Part shown: one piece after another, positions 53,065 through 63,903 of the stretch
Numbering within the stretch: the first letter of the stretch is position 1
Layout of the letters: each line of letters begins with the position of its first letter
Translations under genes and position numbers: made by a program
The notes under the pieces: generated by a model
What the model was told of the DNA's origin: nothing
Databases searched by the model: none
The model's input: only the letters and a program-made list of their open reading frames with translations
Origin: Methanocalculus alkaliphilus
GTDB lineage: Archaea > Halobacteriota > Methanomicrobia > Methanomicrobiales > Methanocorpusculaceae
NCBI RefSeq assembly: GCF_024170505.1
Contig: NZ_JALJYG010000005.1
Location: forward strand, 79,535 to 143,534
Direction of reading: 5' to 3'
Length of the DNA: 64,000 bases

Positions 53065-53609
53065 AAAGAAGAGTTTATCTCACTCTGACCTTCCCTTACG
53101 ACATACTGAATGTTTCTGCTCGCCTCAGCCATTCAGGAAGCGAGCTTATATCCAGGAAGTTAAAGAAACTGCCGGCCTATCTCTACAATTTTACCTAACC
53201 CGATATAGTATAATTTCTCCCTTGTCAAGCCCCATATCCAAAAGAAAAAAAGGCATTTCTTCTGCAAAACTAAAAATAGATCTAAGCCGGGAGTTACTGC
53301 TATGCAGTAGATCACACACACTCAATCCAATCGTCAGTTTGAACCCTCCTTTTCTTCTTCAGTTACTTTTACGCGAATTCGGTCTGTTCCTTTCGTTCAT
53401 AACGATAGTCGTGTCAACACTCCGGGCATCCTGGACTTTCTGGGAGATGAAATGCCTGATGATCCGCACGATATCAAGTTGACCGTCTATCTCAAGGACT
53501 GAAAAGCGTTCGTGATGTTATAGAAACCATCTCTATGCACATAATGGCATTTACGTACATTTGTTATAATGTGCACATCCATAAATGCATTAAAGACATA
53601 CACGGAGCT
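53065..53609. other. 545-base stretch with no confident gene
   Basis: No gene with a clear start or family is seen. A short plus-strand frame ending at about 53500 (VNTPGILDFLGDEMPDDPHD then IKLTVYLKD) reads like the decayed C-terminus of a small protein. A TATA-like TTATAATG and a GGAG before the next gene (53610) lie at the right end. Confidence 0.4.
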
Positions 53610-53843
53610 GTGTCTACCCGCAAGAGCGAGGCTGGGAGCAATCGGATCAAGCGTATTCCTGTGAAAGAGCCAACCTGGAGGAGGCTGCACGATCTGAAAG
53701 AAGCTGGCCAGAGTTATGATGAGCTGCTTTCTGTGATGATCCTGCGTGAGCGTGACTATCGCGATTGGAAGATGATCATCGGGATCGATCAGGCCGGCAG
53801 GTTTGTAGACTTCGACCCCGACGAGATAATGCGAGACAGGTAA
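53610..53843 (+). CDS. Orphan VapB-like antitoxin
   Basis: 77 residues from GTG at 53610 (GGAG just upstream). The N-terminus is basic (STRKSEAGSNRIKR), then IPVKEPTWRRLHDLKEAGQSYDELLSVMIL matches ribbon-helix-helix-type archaeal antitoxins. The C-terminus (DQAGRFVDFDPDEIMRD) is acidic and would bind a toxin, but no partner gene follows. A longer frame starting at 53535 is possible. Confidence 0.6.
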   Translation: MSTRKSEAGSNRIKRIPVKEPTWRRLHDLKEAGQSYDELLSVMILRERDYRDWKMIIGIDQAGRFVDFDPDEIMRDR

Positions 53844-54087
53844 ATTCCCCAAACGATTCCATTCCGCTCCTGATTGTGCGAGGCTTTCGTAGTGGCATTA
53901 CCTATCATACTTTATTCCATATACGAAGGTACAATGACGAAAGGCAACAAAAGGCATTCATTTTCCAGACAGAATCGTCGATCAGCTCCTGCCTGCCCCA
54001 CCGGGCACCCTGTCCCAACAGCAGCCACTCTATTCTGTTTGTACTCCTGTTGCGTATGGAGGACCATACCCACAGGATCTATCAAGG

Positions 54088-54518
54088 TTATAACCGCTCC
54101 ACCGAACGGATTTTTCCCATCTGTAACAGTTTAAGGAGCCGATCTGCAGCCTCCCGGACAACCGAAGAGAGGCCGACGGCCGGCTGGATCGTCTCTGGCT
54201 CAATCCCGATGAAGAGGAACCCGGGGATGTCAGGGGAGAGATAGGCGATCAGGTGCGAGAGCGGGAGCATATGGGTGCCGATGCTCGTATCATCGATCTT
54301 CTCCGGGGGGGTGATCCGGATGCTGCCTGCGAGAAGGCCCATTGCTGCTGCATCAACGATGACAAGCAGGAAGGGGCGGCACGGCGGATCGGGGCGGTGA
54401 AGTTCTCCGGTGCAGTGCCCCCGTTGTAGGCAGGGTGGATGTCAGCGATCGCCTCTGCAATATGACGGGCATTCTCTTCATTTGATAGAAGGGTATCGCT
54501 CAAACATGGGATGATCAT
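54088..54518 (-). pseudogene. Broken copy of hydrogenase maturation protease
   Basis: About 430 bases closely resemble the intact gene at 55429-55863. One G is missing at about 54370 (CAGGAAGG here, CAGGGAAGG there), shifting the frame in the middle. The N-terminal metal-site motif GVGNTLLSDDGAG has changed to PCLSDTLLSNEENA, so the Asp that binds nickel is lost. The C-terminal half (from THMLPLSHLIAYLSPDIPG) is well kept. Confidence 0.85.
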
Positions 54519-54623
54519 CGCACTCCTGGTGCCCTGGTTCCTATTACTCCTCAAATCATGGGCAGTTGGTATTCTGGTGAAGAACGATAAATACATATAT
54601 TAATAAATTAATATCAAATTCAA

Positions 54624-55304
54624 ATGATATTGCCCCCTCGTCAAAGAGCAACCTTTCTTCTGCTTATTGCCCTTATCATTTCACCATCGGCAGCAGTGGC
54701 GATAGATGCTGAGGCATCAGAAATCTTCTTCAGGGGGAACCAGCTTTTTGATGCGGGTGAGTATGAAGCCGCCCTCGCATCATATGATGCAGTACTTCGA
54801 ATTGATCGGGGATATGCCGAAGCATGGGCGAACCGGGGAGCTGCACTCTATCAACTCAATCGACATTCTGCTGCTTTACGATCGTTTTCCCGTGCTGTGG
54901 ATCTTTCCCCGGATCTGGTGATCGCCTGGGAGGGGCTGGGTAACGTATGTGCAGCTCTTGATAATCCTGAAGAGGCGGCCGCATGTTACCGTGAGGTAAT
55001 CACACTCGATCCTACCGCTGCGTCTGCCTGGGCGGCTCTTGGAGATGCCCTCCTCGAACTGGGGATGTATCAAGAGTCGCAACGGGCATATGAAGAAGCA
55101 ATAGCACTCGACCGTTCATATGCCCGGATACCATTCCGGGATAAAGACAAAACAGTCAGGGTGGAAGAACTCACCAGCCCCGGCGATGTAAGCCTGCTCA
55201 ACAGGATGCTTCCCGTATCGGTTCAGGCCCCCATTGCAGCACATTGGGCCATCATTGCCGTTTTTGTGATAATGGTGAGCGGAAAGGGGCGTCTGAAGAG
55301 ATGA
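54624..55304 (+). CDS. Secreted/anchored TPR protein
   Basis: 226 residues. A signal peptide (about 1-26, hydrophobic, ending VAIDA) is followed by four TPR motifs from residue 34 (FFRGNQLFDAGEYEAALASYDAVLRID, AEAWANRGAALYQLNRHSAALRSF, IAWEGLGNVCAALDNPEEAAACYREV and ASAWAALGDALLELGMYQESQRAY). A C-terminal helix (about 203-220) may anchor it. It sits between the two maturation protease copies on the other strand. Partner unknown. Confidence 0.85.
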   Translation: MILPPRQRATFLLLIALIISPSAAVAIDAEASEIFFRGNQLFDAGEYEAALASYDAVLRIDRGYAEAWANRGAALYQLNRHSAALRSFSRAVDLSPDLVIAWEGLGNVCAALDNPEEAAACYREVITLDPTAASAWAALGDALLELGMYQESQRAYEEAIALDRSYARIPFRDKDKTVRVEELTSPGDVSLLNRMLPVSVQAPIAAHWAIIAVFVIMVSGKGRLKR

Positions 55305-55428
55305 GGTGGCAATGAAGACCTTCCATCGAATTACTGAGAACCCTTACGTCAGAAATAAGCTGTATGTGCATCGTCTTTCCTGGTGAGATTTCCTGATTGT
55401 ACCACGATAATCACTGGAGCTATAATAG

Positions 55429-55863
55429 TTACAACCCCTCCAATGATCGGATCTCTCCCATCTGGAGCAGGTCAAGGAGCCGATCTGCAGCCTCCTGTAC
55501 AGCAGGAGAGAGGCCGACGCCCGGCTGGATCGTCTCTGGCTCAATCCCGATGAAGAGGATCTCGGGGATGTCAGGGGAGAGATAGGCGATCAGGTGCGAG
55601 AGCGGGAGCATATGGGTGCCGATGCTCGTATCATCGATCTTCTCCGGGGGGATGATCCGGATGCTGCCTGCGGGAAGGCCCATTGCTGCCGCATCAACGA
55701 TGACAAGCAGGGAAGGGGCGGCACGGCGGATCGGGGCGGTGAAATTCTCCGGTGCAGTGCCCCCGTTGTAGGCAGGGTGGATGTCAGCGATCGCCTCTGC
55801 AATATAGCAGCCGGCACCATCATCTGAAAGGAGGGTGTTTCCGACACCAAGGATGAGCATCAT
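55429..55863 (-). CDS. hycI: Hydrogenase maturation protease (HycI/HyaD type)
   Basis: 144 residues. The nickel-binding N-terminal motif MLILGVGNTLLSDDGAGCYIAEAI is intact, and ALLVIVDAAAMG-like strand, HMLPLSHL and IEPETIQPG are the remaining family elements. The enzyme checks for bound nickel and cuts off the C-terminal peptide of the hydrogenase large subunit. The 31-residue tail of MbhL would be its substrate, while EhaO has no tail. A second ATG overlaps the first. Confidence 0.9.
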   Translation of the reverse strand: MMLILGVGNTLLSDDGAGCYIAEAIADIHPAYNGGTAPENFTAPIRRAAPSLLVIVDAAAMGLPAGSIRIIPPEKIDDTSIGTHMLPLSHLIAYLSPDIPEILFIGIEPETIQPGVGLSPAVQEAADRLLDLLQMGEIRSLEGL

Positions 55864-56122
55864 TACTGAACCTGTTGGTGCCCAGGACTACAAGAACCTG
55901 CGGCAGGAGGGGGTAGCTGGATGGTTGCCAAAGGGAGGTGTCGCTTAAAACGGCTCCCTCACCATCATTGGTTGCGCGCCGGATGGAGAAGGCGTTATAG
56001 GGGAATAAATCTTCAATTTACAGGTTTTTTTAGATGAGTGATTGAAAGTGTACGGTAGATTCATAAGCTGATGCAGAGACGTATCAATTGTCCCGGATGA
56101 TCGGGAGGGAGGTGAACGCCTC

Positions 56123-56218
56123 ATGGCATTTGAAGCACCTGGCAAGAAGGAGAAGACTCCGGCACCTGAAAAGAAATCCAAGGATATGAAAGGAGGAAAG
56201 AAAGAGAGCAGAAAATAA
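56123..56218 (+). CDS. Small Lys-rich protein (31 residues)
   Basis: This short reading frame begins at ATG 56123 and ends at TAA 56216-56218. A near-perfect ribosome site (GGAGGTGA, 56108-56115) is seven bases before the start, and a T-run follows the stop. The product begins MAFEAPGKKEKT and is basic, with 12 Lys, and the rest mostly Pro, Glu, Gly and Ser. No helix or family is recognised; it could bind nucleic acid or ribosomes. The strong ribosome site argues for real translation. Confidence 0.7.
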   Translation: MAFEAPGKKEKTPAPEKKSKDMKGGKKESRK

Positions 56219-56232
56219 GGGCCTCTCCTCCA

Positions 56233-56239
56233 TTTTTTT
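56233..56239 (+). terminator. T-run after small Lys-rich gene
   Basis: Seven T residues 14 bases after the stop codon of the 31-residue gene, consistent with its own short transcript. Confidence 0.4.
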
Positions 56240-56381
56240 AGGATTCTCCAAAGGGAGATGTACGTATTCTTTTTTGAGAGGGAGTCACCCATTTCAGGGT
56301 GACTCAGTGCCGGATTTGAGGAGGAAGCCGGATATTTCGGATACTATCATGTCAACGCTTTCAAAAATATGTTGTTCTTTT

Positions 56382-58439
<2,058 letters not shown>

Positions 58440-58744
58440 TTTATTGTAAACTACACGTATATAATATTTTCTCTTTAGTAAAACATCAAGAATTCTATTT
58501 TTTTAGAATTTAGAAGCCATATGTTGATTTTTACAGAAAAGATCTATAAAATTTGAATTATCAGTTTGTATCGATATATATAGTATTGCATTGTATTTCC
58601 TAATAATAAGCCATTATTTGTTTTTAGGATTGCTTAAAGTGATCGATTTCTGAAGGTTTAATTAAAAAGAGGTTTTAACATAATAATGCAATAAATCAAA
58701 TAATGAAAAGGTCGCTTTTTCAAACCCCGATCCATCTATACTAA
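58440..58744. other. AT-rich intergenic stretch
   Basis: No gene is seen in these 305 bases. They are very AT-rich; the left end holds the TATA box for the beta-helix protein (near 58458-58468). The rest contains no hairpin of note. Confidence 0.5.
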
Positions 58745-58960
58745 GTGATTGAAAGAGATAATTTTTTTCTCATCGGGAGGGATCCGTACTCGCGCATGAT
58801 ATGGATAGACGAAGTTCATACAAAGAGGGTAACATACAACAGCCGGTTAACCGGCCATTTGTGGTGTGCGGCAGGGCCAGTCCATGTCGGTCATGTGATC
58901 GAAACAACCCCAGAGATTGACCCCGACATACCCATTCTCATGTTAAAAAATACAATTTGA
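58745..58960 (+). CDS. Doubtful small protein
   Basis: 71 codons from GTG (ERDNFFLIGRDPYSRMIWIDEVH at the start). No family is recognised, and there is no good ribosome site. It may be a real short gene or the leftover of a longer one; the neighbouring region is AT-rich and probably acquired. Confidence 0.3.
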   Translation: MIERDNFFLIGRDPYSRMIWIDEVHTKRVTYNSRLTGHLWCAAGPVHVGHVIETTPEIDPDIPILMLKNTI

Positions 58961-59171
58961 AGCAACTGGATTCGCTCAAACATTAGTCATCTGAGCAATG
59001 GTTTTTTTAATCACAGAGAGTAGGATCCAAAACCCTGAAAGATGCGTCCATTCCACCTTAATGATAATAGTCTGGTGGGGGGGTCAAAGCCTCAAGGCAC
59101 CGTTGATTATTGTATTAATTAAAAGAATATATATTTATTATAGTATAGATCATATTATACAATGGTAGGAG

Positions 59172-60365
59172 TTGGGAATAATCAGAATAAAATATATCTG
59201 CAGATGTTGTTCACAATTTGATAAAGGTCTGAATAAGAAAATTATTTCTCAGATTAAGCATTTAAGGAACCATAATATCGAGACGATTCATTACTCTGTT
59301 TGTACAGATGATGAAAAGGCATCGGACAGTTCCATTGAATTAATAAAAATTCCAATGAAAACAAAATTAATTTTTTTAAAACGGGTGAAACGAGAGTATA
59401 ATTTTTATAATATTTTAAATTATTTGATCACTACCTCACAAGAAGAAGATATAGTATATTTGCGTATACCCTATCCATCCATACAATTAACACAGATACT
59501 TAAAAAAGCGAGATTGTGCAAAATTTGCATTGAATATCAAACTATCGAACCTCTCGAATATAAATTGATAAAAAAATATTGGTATCTCATACTCGATTTT
59601 TTCTTTGGCAATGCGATACGAACGTATACAGATGCGATAGTCGGGGTCACGGATGAGATAACGAGCTATCAACTCTCCCGGGCAGGAAACCAAAATAAAC
59701 CTCATATAACAATCGGAAATGGCTTTGATGTTGCTTCAGCCACGGTGCGCCATCCCCCAAAGTATGATGGAAAAGACCTTCATCTACTTTGTGTCGCGCA
59801 CATCAGACGCTGGAATGGTCTCGATAGGCTTCTCAACGGCATTGCAAATCACCATAACTCCCCAAAAATAATTCTCCATATTGCAGGAGATGGAGAGGAA
59901 CTGTCTCATCTCCAGGAATTAGCCGTTCACTTAGGAATCACTGATCGTGTGGTATATCATGGATTTACGACCGGCAGATCCCTCGATACCCTTTTTAATA
60001 CGTGTCATATAGGAGTTGGGAGTCTTGGAATTCATCGCATTGGCTTGAAGGAAGCATCTATACTAAAAGCAAGAGAGTATTGTGCAAGAGGGCTTCCTTT
60101 TATGTATGGAATAAAGGATCCTGACTTTCCCCTTGATTTTCCTTTTATACTTCAGATTCCGCCTGATGAATCCCCGGTTGATATGAAAAAGGTTATTTCC
60201 TTTGCTGAGACGGTTTGTACAGACCATGACACTCCCCGGAAGATGCATAGATATGCAGAGGAACACCTGGACTGGTCAGTAAAAATGAAAACATTGAAAG
60301 GATTTTTAGAGACAATGAGTGAATCAAGAAAAGGCAGGCCGGAAAAGAATAGCCCTGATTTATAA
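59172..60365 (+). CDS. Glycosyltransferase (GT4-like)
   Basis: About 397 residues. The C-terminal half is GT-B-like: HLLCVAHIRRWNGLDRLLNGI, IILHIAGDGEELSHLQELAVHLGITDRVVYHGFTTG, and a loop region with GSLGIHRIGLKEASILKAREYCARGLP that binds the sugar nucleotide. The N-terminal half is divergent. It probably adds sugars to surface glycans. The start is uncertain: TTG at 59172 lies two bases after GGAG, and no ATG is close. It ends six bases into the convergent membrane gene. Confidence 0.8.
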   Translation: MGIIRIKYICRCCSQFDKGLNKKIISQIKHLRNHNIETIHYSVCTDDEKASDSSIELIKIPMKTKLIFLKRVKREYNFYNILNYLITTSQEEDIVYLRIPYPSIQLTQILKKARLCKICIEYQTIEPLEYKLIKKYWYLILDFFFGNAIRTYTDAIVGVTDEITSYQLSRAGNQNKPHITIGNGFDVASATVRHPPKYDGKDLHLLCVAHIRRWNGLDRLLNGIANHHNSPKIILHIAGDGEELSHLQELAVHLGITDRVVYHGFTTGRSLDTLFNTCHIGVGSLGIHRIGLKEASILKAREYCARGLPFMYGIKDPDFPLDFPFILQIPPDESPVDMKKVISFAETVCTDHDTPRKMHRYAEEHLDWSVKMKTLKGFLETMSESRKGRPEKNSPDL

Positions 60366-62273
60366 ACGGCCAGTTAGATAAGATATATGAGAGTTGCTAT
60401 AAATAACATTATTATCATTAAAAAAATTATTTACATCTTTCATGTTTTCATTATTCGAAATATAATTCACTCTACCCATCCCATCCTCAGTCTGAAGGTG
60501 GATGACCATATCTTCAAATTTCTTATTGCGAAAAATTACATATTGATCATCTTTTGGAGTCCACGTCATGCCACGTAGCATAGTGCTTGAGTAATACGGC
60601 AAGTCAAGTTTTTCTGTCAGGCTGAAGTATTCAAGATTAAAATATCTATATGTATGATAATCCGAATATAATTCAACGCCAAAAGGTATCTTATTATTGG
60701 CATAATTATATCCGGTTAATTCACCTTCCGTGAAGTAGAGTCTGCCTTCATCACTCGTTATATCTAAAATTGGTTGCTGGAGGGATAATAGAATAAATAA
60801 TGAAAAAATAATTATAATCATAGAATGATATATCCGAGAGAAGGCACTTTTCTGAGTCCATTTGCTTAACCAGAAAATCCCTGAAGCCATAGCAAAAGCC
60901 ATAAATGGAGCAATAAGGAGTGCGAAGCGATCAATCCTATATATCCGTGAAATTGTTTGTGATGTAAGCAAAGGATTAGGGATATAAAAAATTAGGACCA
61001 TTAAAGAAAAAATCGCTAGCACTGGTAGATATTGTGGCTTCTGTCGATAGAGGAGATAAATAATTCCTACTAATGCAAACAATATGAAAATTGATATATC
61101 AATTTGGTTTTGTACGAACATAACAGCCAGCTGCATCTGATCCAATGATGGATCAATGACAGTGTGAACCTGGCCAAAGTCTAAGTAGTCTAAGCCTGTT
61201 CTTGATTTAACAAGCCAATCAAGAAATACTCTCGATGTAAAGATCCAATATGTACAAAAAGAGATAGTAATAAAGAGCATTTGATTTGTTGAAAAGTATT
61301 TCTTCTCTGATAACAATATTTCACATGCCATAAATAAAGCTAATAAGAATGCTATTTGCGCTATAGAAACCTGATGTACAAGCATTATGAATATAGAAAA
61401 TATGAATATAAAGGCTTTATATATCATAGGATTTTTTTCTTTTGAGGTAAATATCAGGTAGAGAAGTATCACAAATCCAACGAAAGCAGTGGTTCGTGTA
61501 ACCATCATTATTCCTTCAAGAAGAACGATAGGGAGCAGAGAAAAACACAAACAAGCTAATAATGAAATCTGTTCACTTTCTGACAAATACAAAAAAATTC
61601 GATATAGGAATAGTATCACGGTAACATATACTAAACACATGACAAGGAATTGTGTATGCTGCACAGAAAGCCCAAGTATAGCTGAAGACATTGCGTTATA
61701 AATATGAAATAGTGGAAAGGTAGCATACGAAGGGGAAAGATCCGCTGGAATTGTATGTCCTGATAATAATGTTACTGTTGTATACGTATTATGATAAAGA
61801 AGATCTGTTGTTCTAAAAAAGAGCGGATACGCAAAGGTAGTACCATAAATTATATTCATCATCACCAGGATAATTTCTGGAATTATCGTATTTGAAGAGG
61901 CAAGCTGAGAGTATATCTGAAGAAAAATTATTAAAAAGAGAGAAAATATCAAAAGTAAATATATAAATCTGGAAATGCCCATCAACAATACAATAATTGA
62001 TAAAATATATAGTAAAGTAAAAAGAAGATATGATAAATGTGATGAGCGGAACAATTTCAAGTCATACTCATTATTGTCTTCATTAGTGGGATTTTTGAAG
62101 ATATAAATTAAAAGAAATGAAGCTAGTATTGAAGGTACTGCAACAGTTAATCCTCTGACTGAATAATCCCAGCGACCTAAAATAAGTCCACCGAATAATA
62201 AGCTCGTCAGTATAATAATAATCACAACTACAGGTAATAATTCTGCGAATTTTTTCACATACCTGTTTTTCAT
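60360..62273 (-). CDS. Polytopic membrane protein, glycan-related
   Basis: 637 residues with about 13-15 hydrophobic helices up to residue 490, then an external C-terminal domain of about 140 residues (TSDEGRLYFTEGELTGYNYA onward). The layout resembles archaeal GT-C-type glycosyltransferases or lipid-linked glycan proteins (large membrane part, soluble end). No catalytic DxD motif is obvious. Low GC compared with the hydrogenase regions. Confidence 0.55.
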   Translation of the reverse strand: MKNRYVKKFAELLPVVVIIIILTSLLFGGLILGRWDYSVRGLTVAVPSILASFLLIYIFKNPTNEDNNEYDLKLFRSSHLSYLLFTLLYILSIIVLLMGISRFIYLLLIFSLFLIIFLQIYSQLASSNTIIPEIILVMMNIIYGTTFAYPLFFRTTDLLYHNTYTTVTLLSGHTIPADLSPSYATFPLFHIYNAMSSAILGLSVQHTQFLVMCLVYVTVILFLYRIFLYLSESEQISLLACLCFSLLPIVLLEGIMMVTRTTAFVGFVILLYLIFTSKEKNPMIYKAFIFIFSIFIMLVHQVSIAQIAFLLALFMACEILLSEKKYFSTNQMLFITISFCTYWIFTSRVFLDWLVKSRTGLDYLDFGQVHTVIDPSLDQMQLAVMFVQNQIDISIFILFALVGIIYLLYRQKPQYLPVLAIFSLMVLIFYIPNPLLTSQTISRIYRIDRFALLIAPFMAFAMASGIFWLSKWTQKSAFSRIYHSMIIIIFSLFILLSLQQPILDITSDEGRLYFTEGELTGYNYANNKIPFGVELYSDYHTYRYFNLEYFSLTEKLDLPYYSSTMLRGMTWTPKDDQYVIFRNKKFEDMVIHLQTEDGMGRVNYISNNENMKDVNNFFNDNNVIYSNSHISYLTGRL

Positions 62274-62770
62274 AAAAATAAATTAATGCATTCAATATAT
62301 ATTAGTATTGTGAAAAGGATCTCAGGTATCAAAGACCAGGTAATACATGTAGAAAAAAATACATATTAACCTTGAAAAAAGGTACAACACCGCATAGATA
62401 CAAGCCACCTTCTCTATGAAGGACGCAGGGTTTTTCGGGTATGAATACTACACCTTTCGAATAAATATTACCACACCGTAGTCAGTCTCCTCATATACCC
62501 CATTATATTCTTCTTCGGTTCGTCCTGTTCAAAAGCGCACCCCTACCCTCGGCAGTAAAACTCCAGCCATCAAACATTTTCTTACATGGCCATATATAAC
62601 ACGAATAATCATGGCTCTCGTCGATGACTCAAAGCCACGATATCTCATCCCAGGATTGTTGCTGGTGTGTATGACTCACTTGCATCGGCGAAAACAATTG
62701 GTTGTGGAGAAGTGTTGGCGCATCCATCCCGCGACGCAAGTCATGGGCTTTCTGCTGTACTGATCGTAAT
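62274..62770. other. Nearly 500-base region without a clear gene
   Basis: Only short frames are present. A plus-strand frame around 62612-62763 (starting MALVDDSKPRY) and an overlapping one (VYDSLASAKTIGCGEVLAHP) exist without a ribosome site or family. It may hold decayed pieces of an insertion. Base composition shifts from AT-rich on the left to moderate GC on the right. Confidence 0.4.
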
Positions 62771-63853
62771 TCATGTAAACCCAAAAGGGGGCTTATCGTT
62801 CATCGAGCCAACGTTTCCTGGGTAGTTTTCCATAAACCACACCATAAATGAGGTGACATCAATTTTTTCATTGAGAAGACGTTCTCGTTTCTCCCGTCCC
62901 TTCTCCTTGAGATCTTTTTCCTGCAACAGCTCCACTGCCTTCTCAATCGACGCTTCCTGGCTTGATGAATCAAGCCGGAAATTATATACAAGATCATACC
63001 GACTCTCTTCCTCATCAGTATACCCGCGACCGGCAAAGTCACAGAATATTGCATGTGTCCCTAAAACTGCACACTCTGATGCCATGGTCGAGCTTTCTCC
63101 ATATAATAGTGTGGCGTAGCAGAGAAGATCATGCATTTTCTCCGGTGAGACGGTGATCCGATATTTTTCAAATTCATCTGGCAGAGGTTTCTCAGAGGTT
63201 ATAAAGACCCGGCCATATTTTTCAAACTCACGGATGGCCTTTCGCTTCGTCTCAAGCGTTAACCCCGATTTTCCAATATCATGGTGTGCATCCCATGCCA
63301 GAAATCTAATAATTATATATTTTTCATCATAATCTACACCTGACCCATCTAATGATCCAAAATTTGGCCTATAATAATTAGGATATAAATAAAATAATTC
63401 CTTATATGCTTCAATTCTTAATTGTTTATGTCCGAGATCTTTTGTAAAGCAGGTGGGAGTTATGATAACATTCGAAAAGACTTTGCAAATCATAAGGGAA
63501 AAAGAGGCAATCTCCGTATCCTCAAATAATATATGTGGTTTTCTGAAGAAGAAGCTGTTTATTGCCATCATTGGAGAACTTCTGCCGAAATACATGTCCG
63601 GTTTAAACTGTCGACTGGCTTGAAAGATGGCATATGTTGTTTTCAGAAAAATTATTCCCTTTTCAATAATGCCTTTCACTGAGGTTTCAGATATTATCTC
63701 ATAGAGTATATTAAAGGCATCAAGTAATTCGCAGGTAACATCTTTTCTAATGGCAACTACTTTTATTTCATGTCCTTTCCGTTTTAACTCTTCAATCATA
63801 TACCTGAATTGATGGGCCCATGCAGGATGTTCCACAGAGAGCAATAAACGCAT
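62771..63853 (-). CDS. DUF354 family protein (UDP-GlcNAc epimerase-like)
   Basis: 360 residues. RLLLSVEHPAWAHQFRYMIEELKRKGHEIKVVAIRKD is the DUF354 N-terminus, with the FEDTEIASFSLMICKVFSNVIITP and YGESSTMASECAVLGTHAIFCD segments typical of this GT-B-like family related to UDP-GlcNAc 2-epimerase. These proteins occur in surface polysaccharide clusters. GGTGA six bases upstream favours the ATG at 63853 over the ATG two codons earlier. Confidence 0.85.
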   Translation of the reverse strand: MRLLLSVEHPAWAHQFRYMIEELKRKGHEIKVVAIRKDVTCELLDAFNILYEIISETSVKGIIEKGIIFLKTTYAIFQASRQFKPDMYFGRSSPMMAINSFFFRKPHILFEDTEIASFSLMICKVFSNVIITPTCFTKDLGHKQLRIEAYKELFYLYPNYYRPNFGSLDGSGVDYDEKYIIIRFLAWDAHHDIGKSGLTLETKRKAIREFEKYGRVFITSEKPLPDEFEKYRITVSPEKMHDLLCYATLLYGESSTMASECAVLGTHAIFCDFAGRGYTDEEESRYDLVYNFRLDSSSQEASIEKAVELLQEKDLKEKGREKRERLLNEKIDVTSFMVWFMENYPGNVGSMNDKPPFGFT

Positions 63854-63903
63854 AAGCATTCACCGGGCATTATACCACTTTTTTGGAATTGAATGGATGG
63901 TAT

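Noticed and set aside
53874..54134. Plus-strand frame of 86 codons rich in Ser, Pro and Cys
   Set aside because: No ribosome site, no motif, unusual composition, and it runs into the broken protease copy.
55945..56292. Minus-strand frame of 115 codons over the small Lys-rich gene
   Set aside because: No family or ribosome site; the plus-strand small gene has a strong ribosome site.
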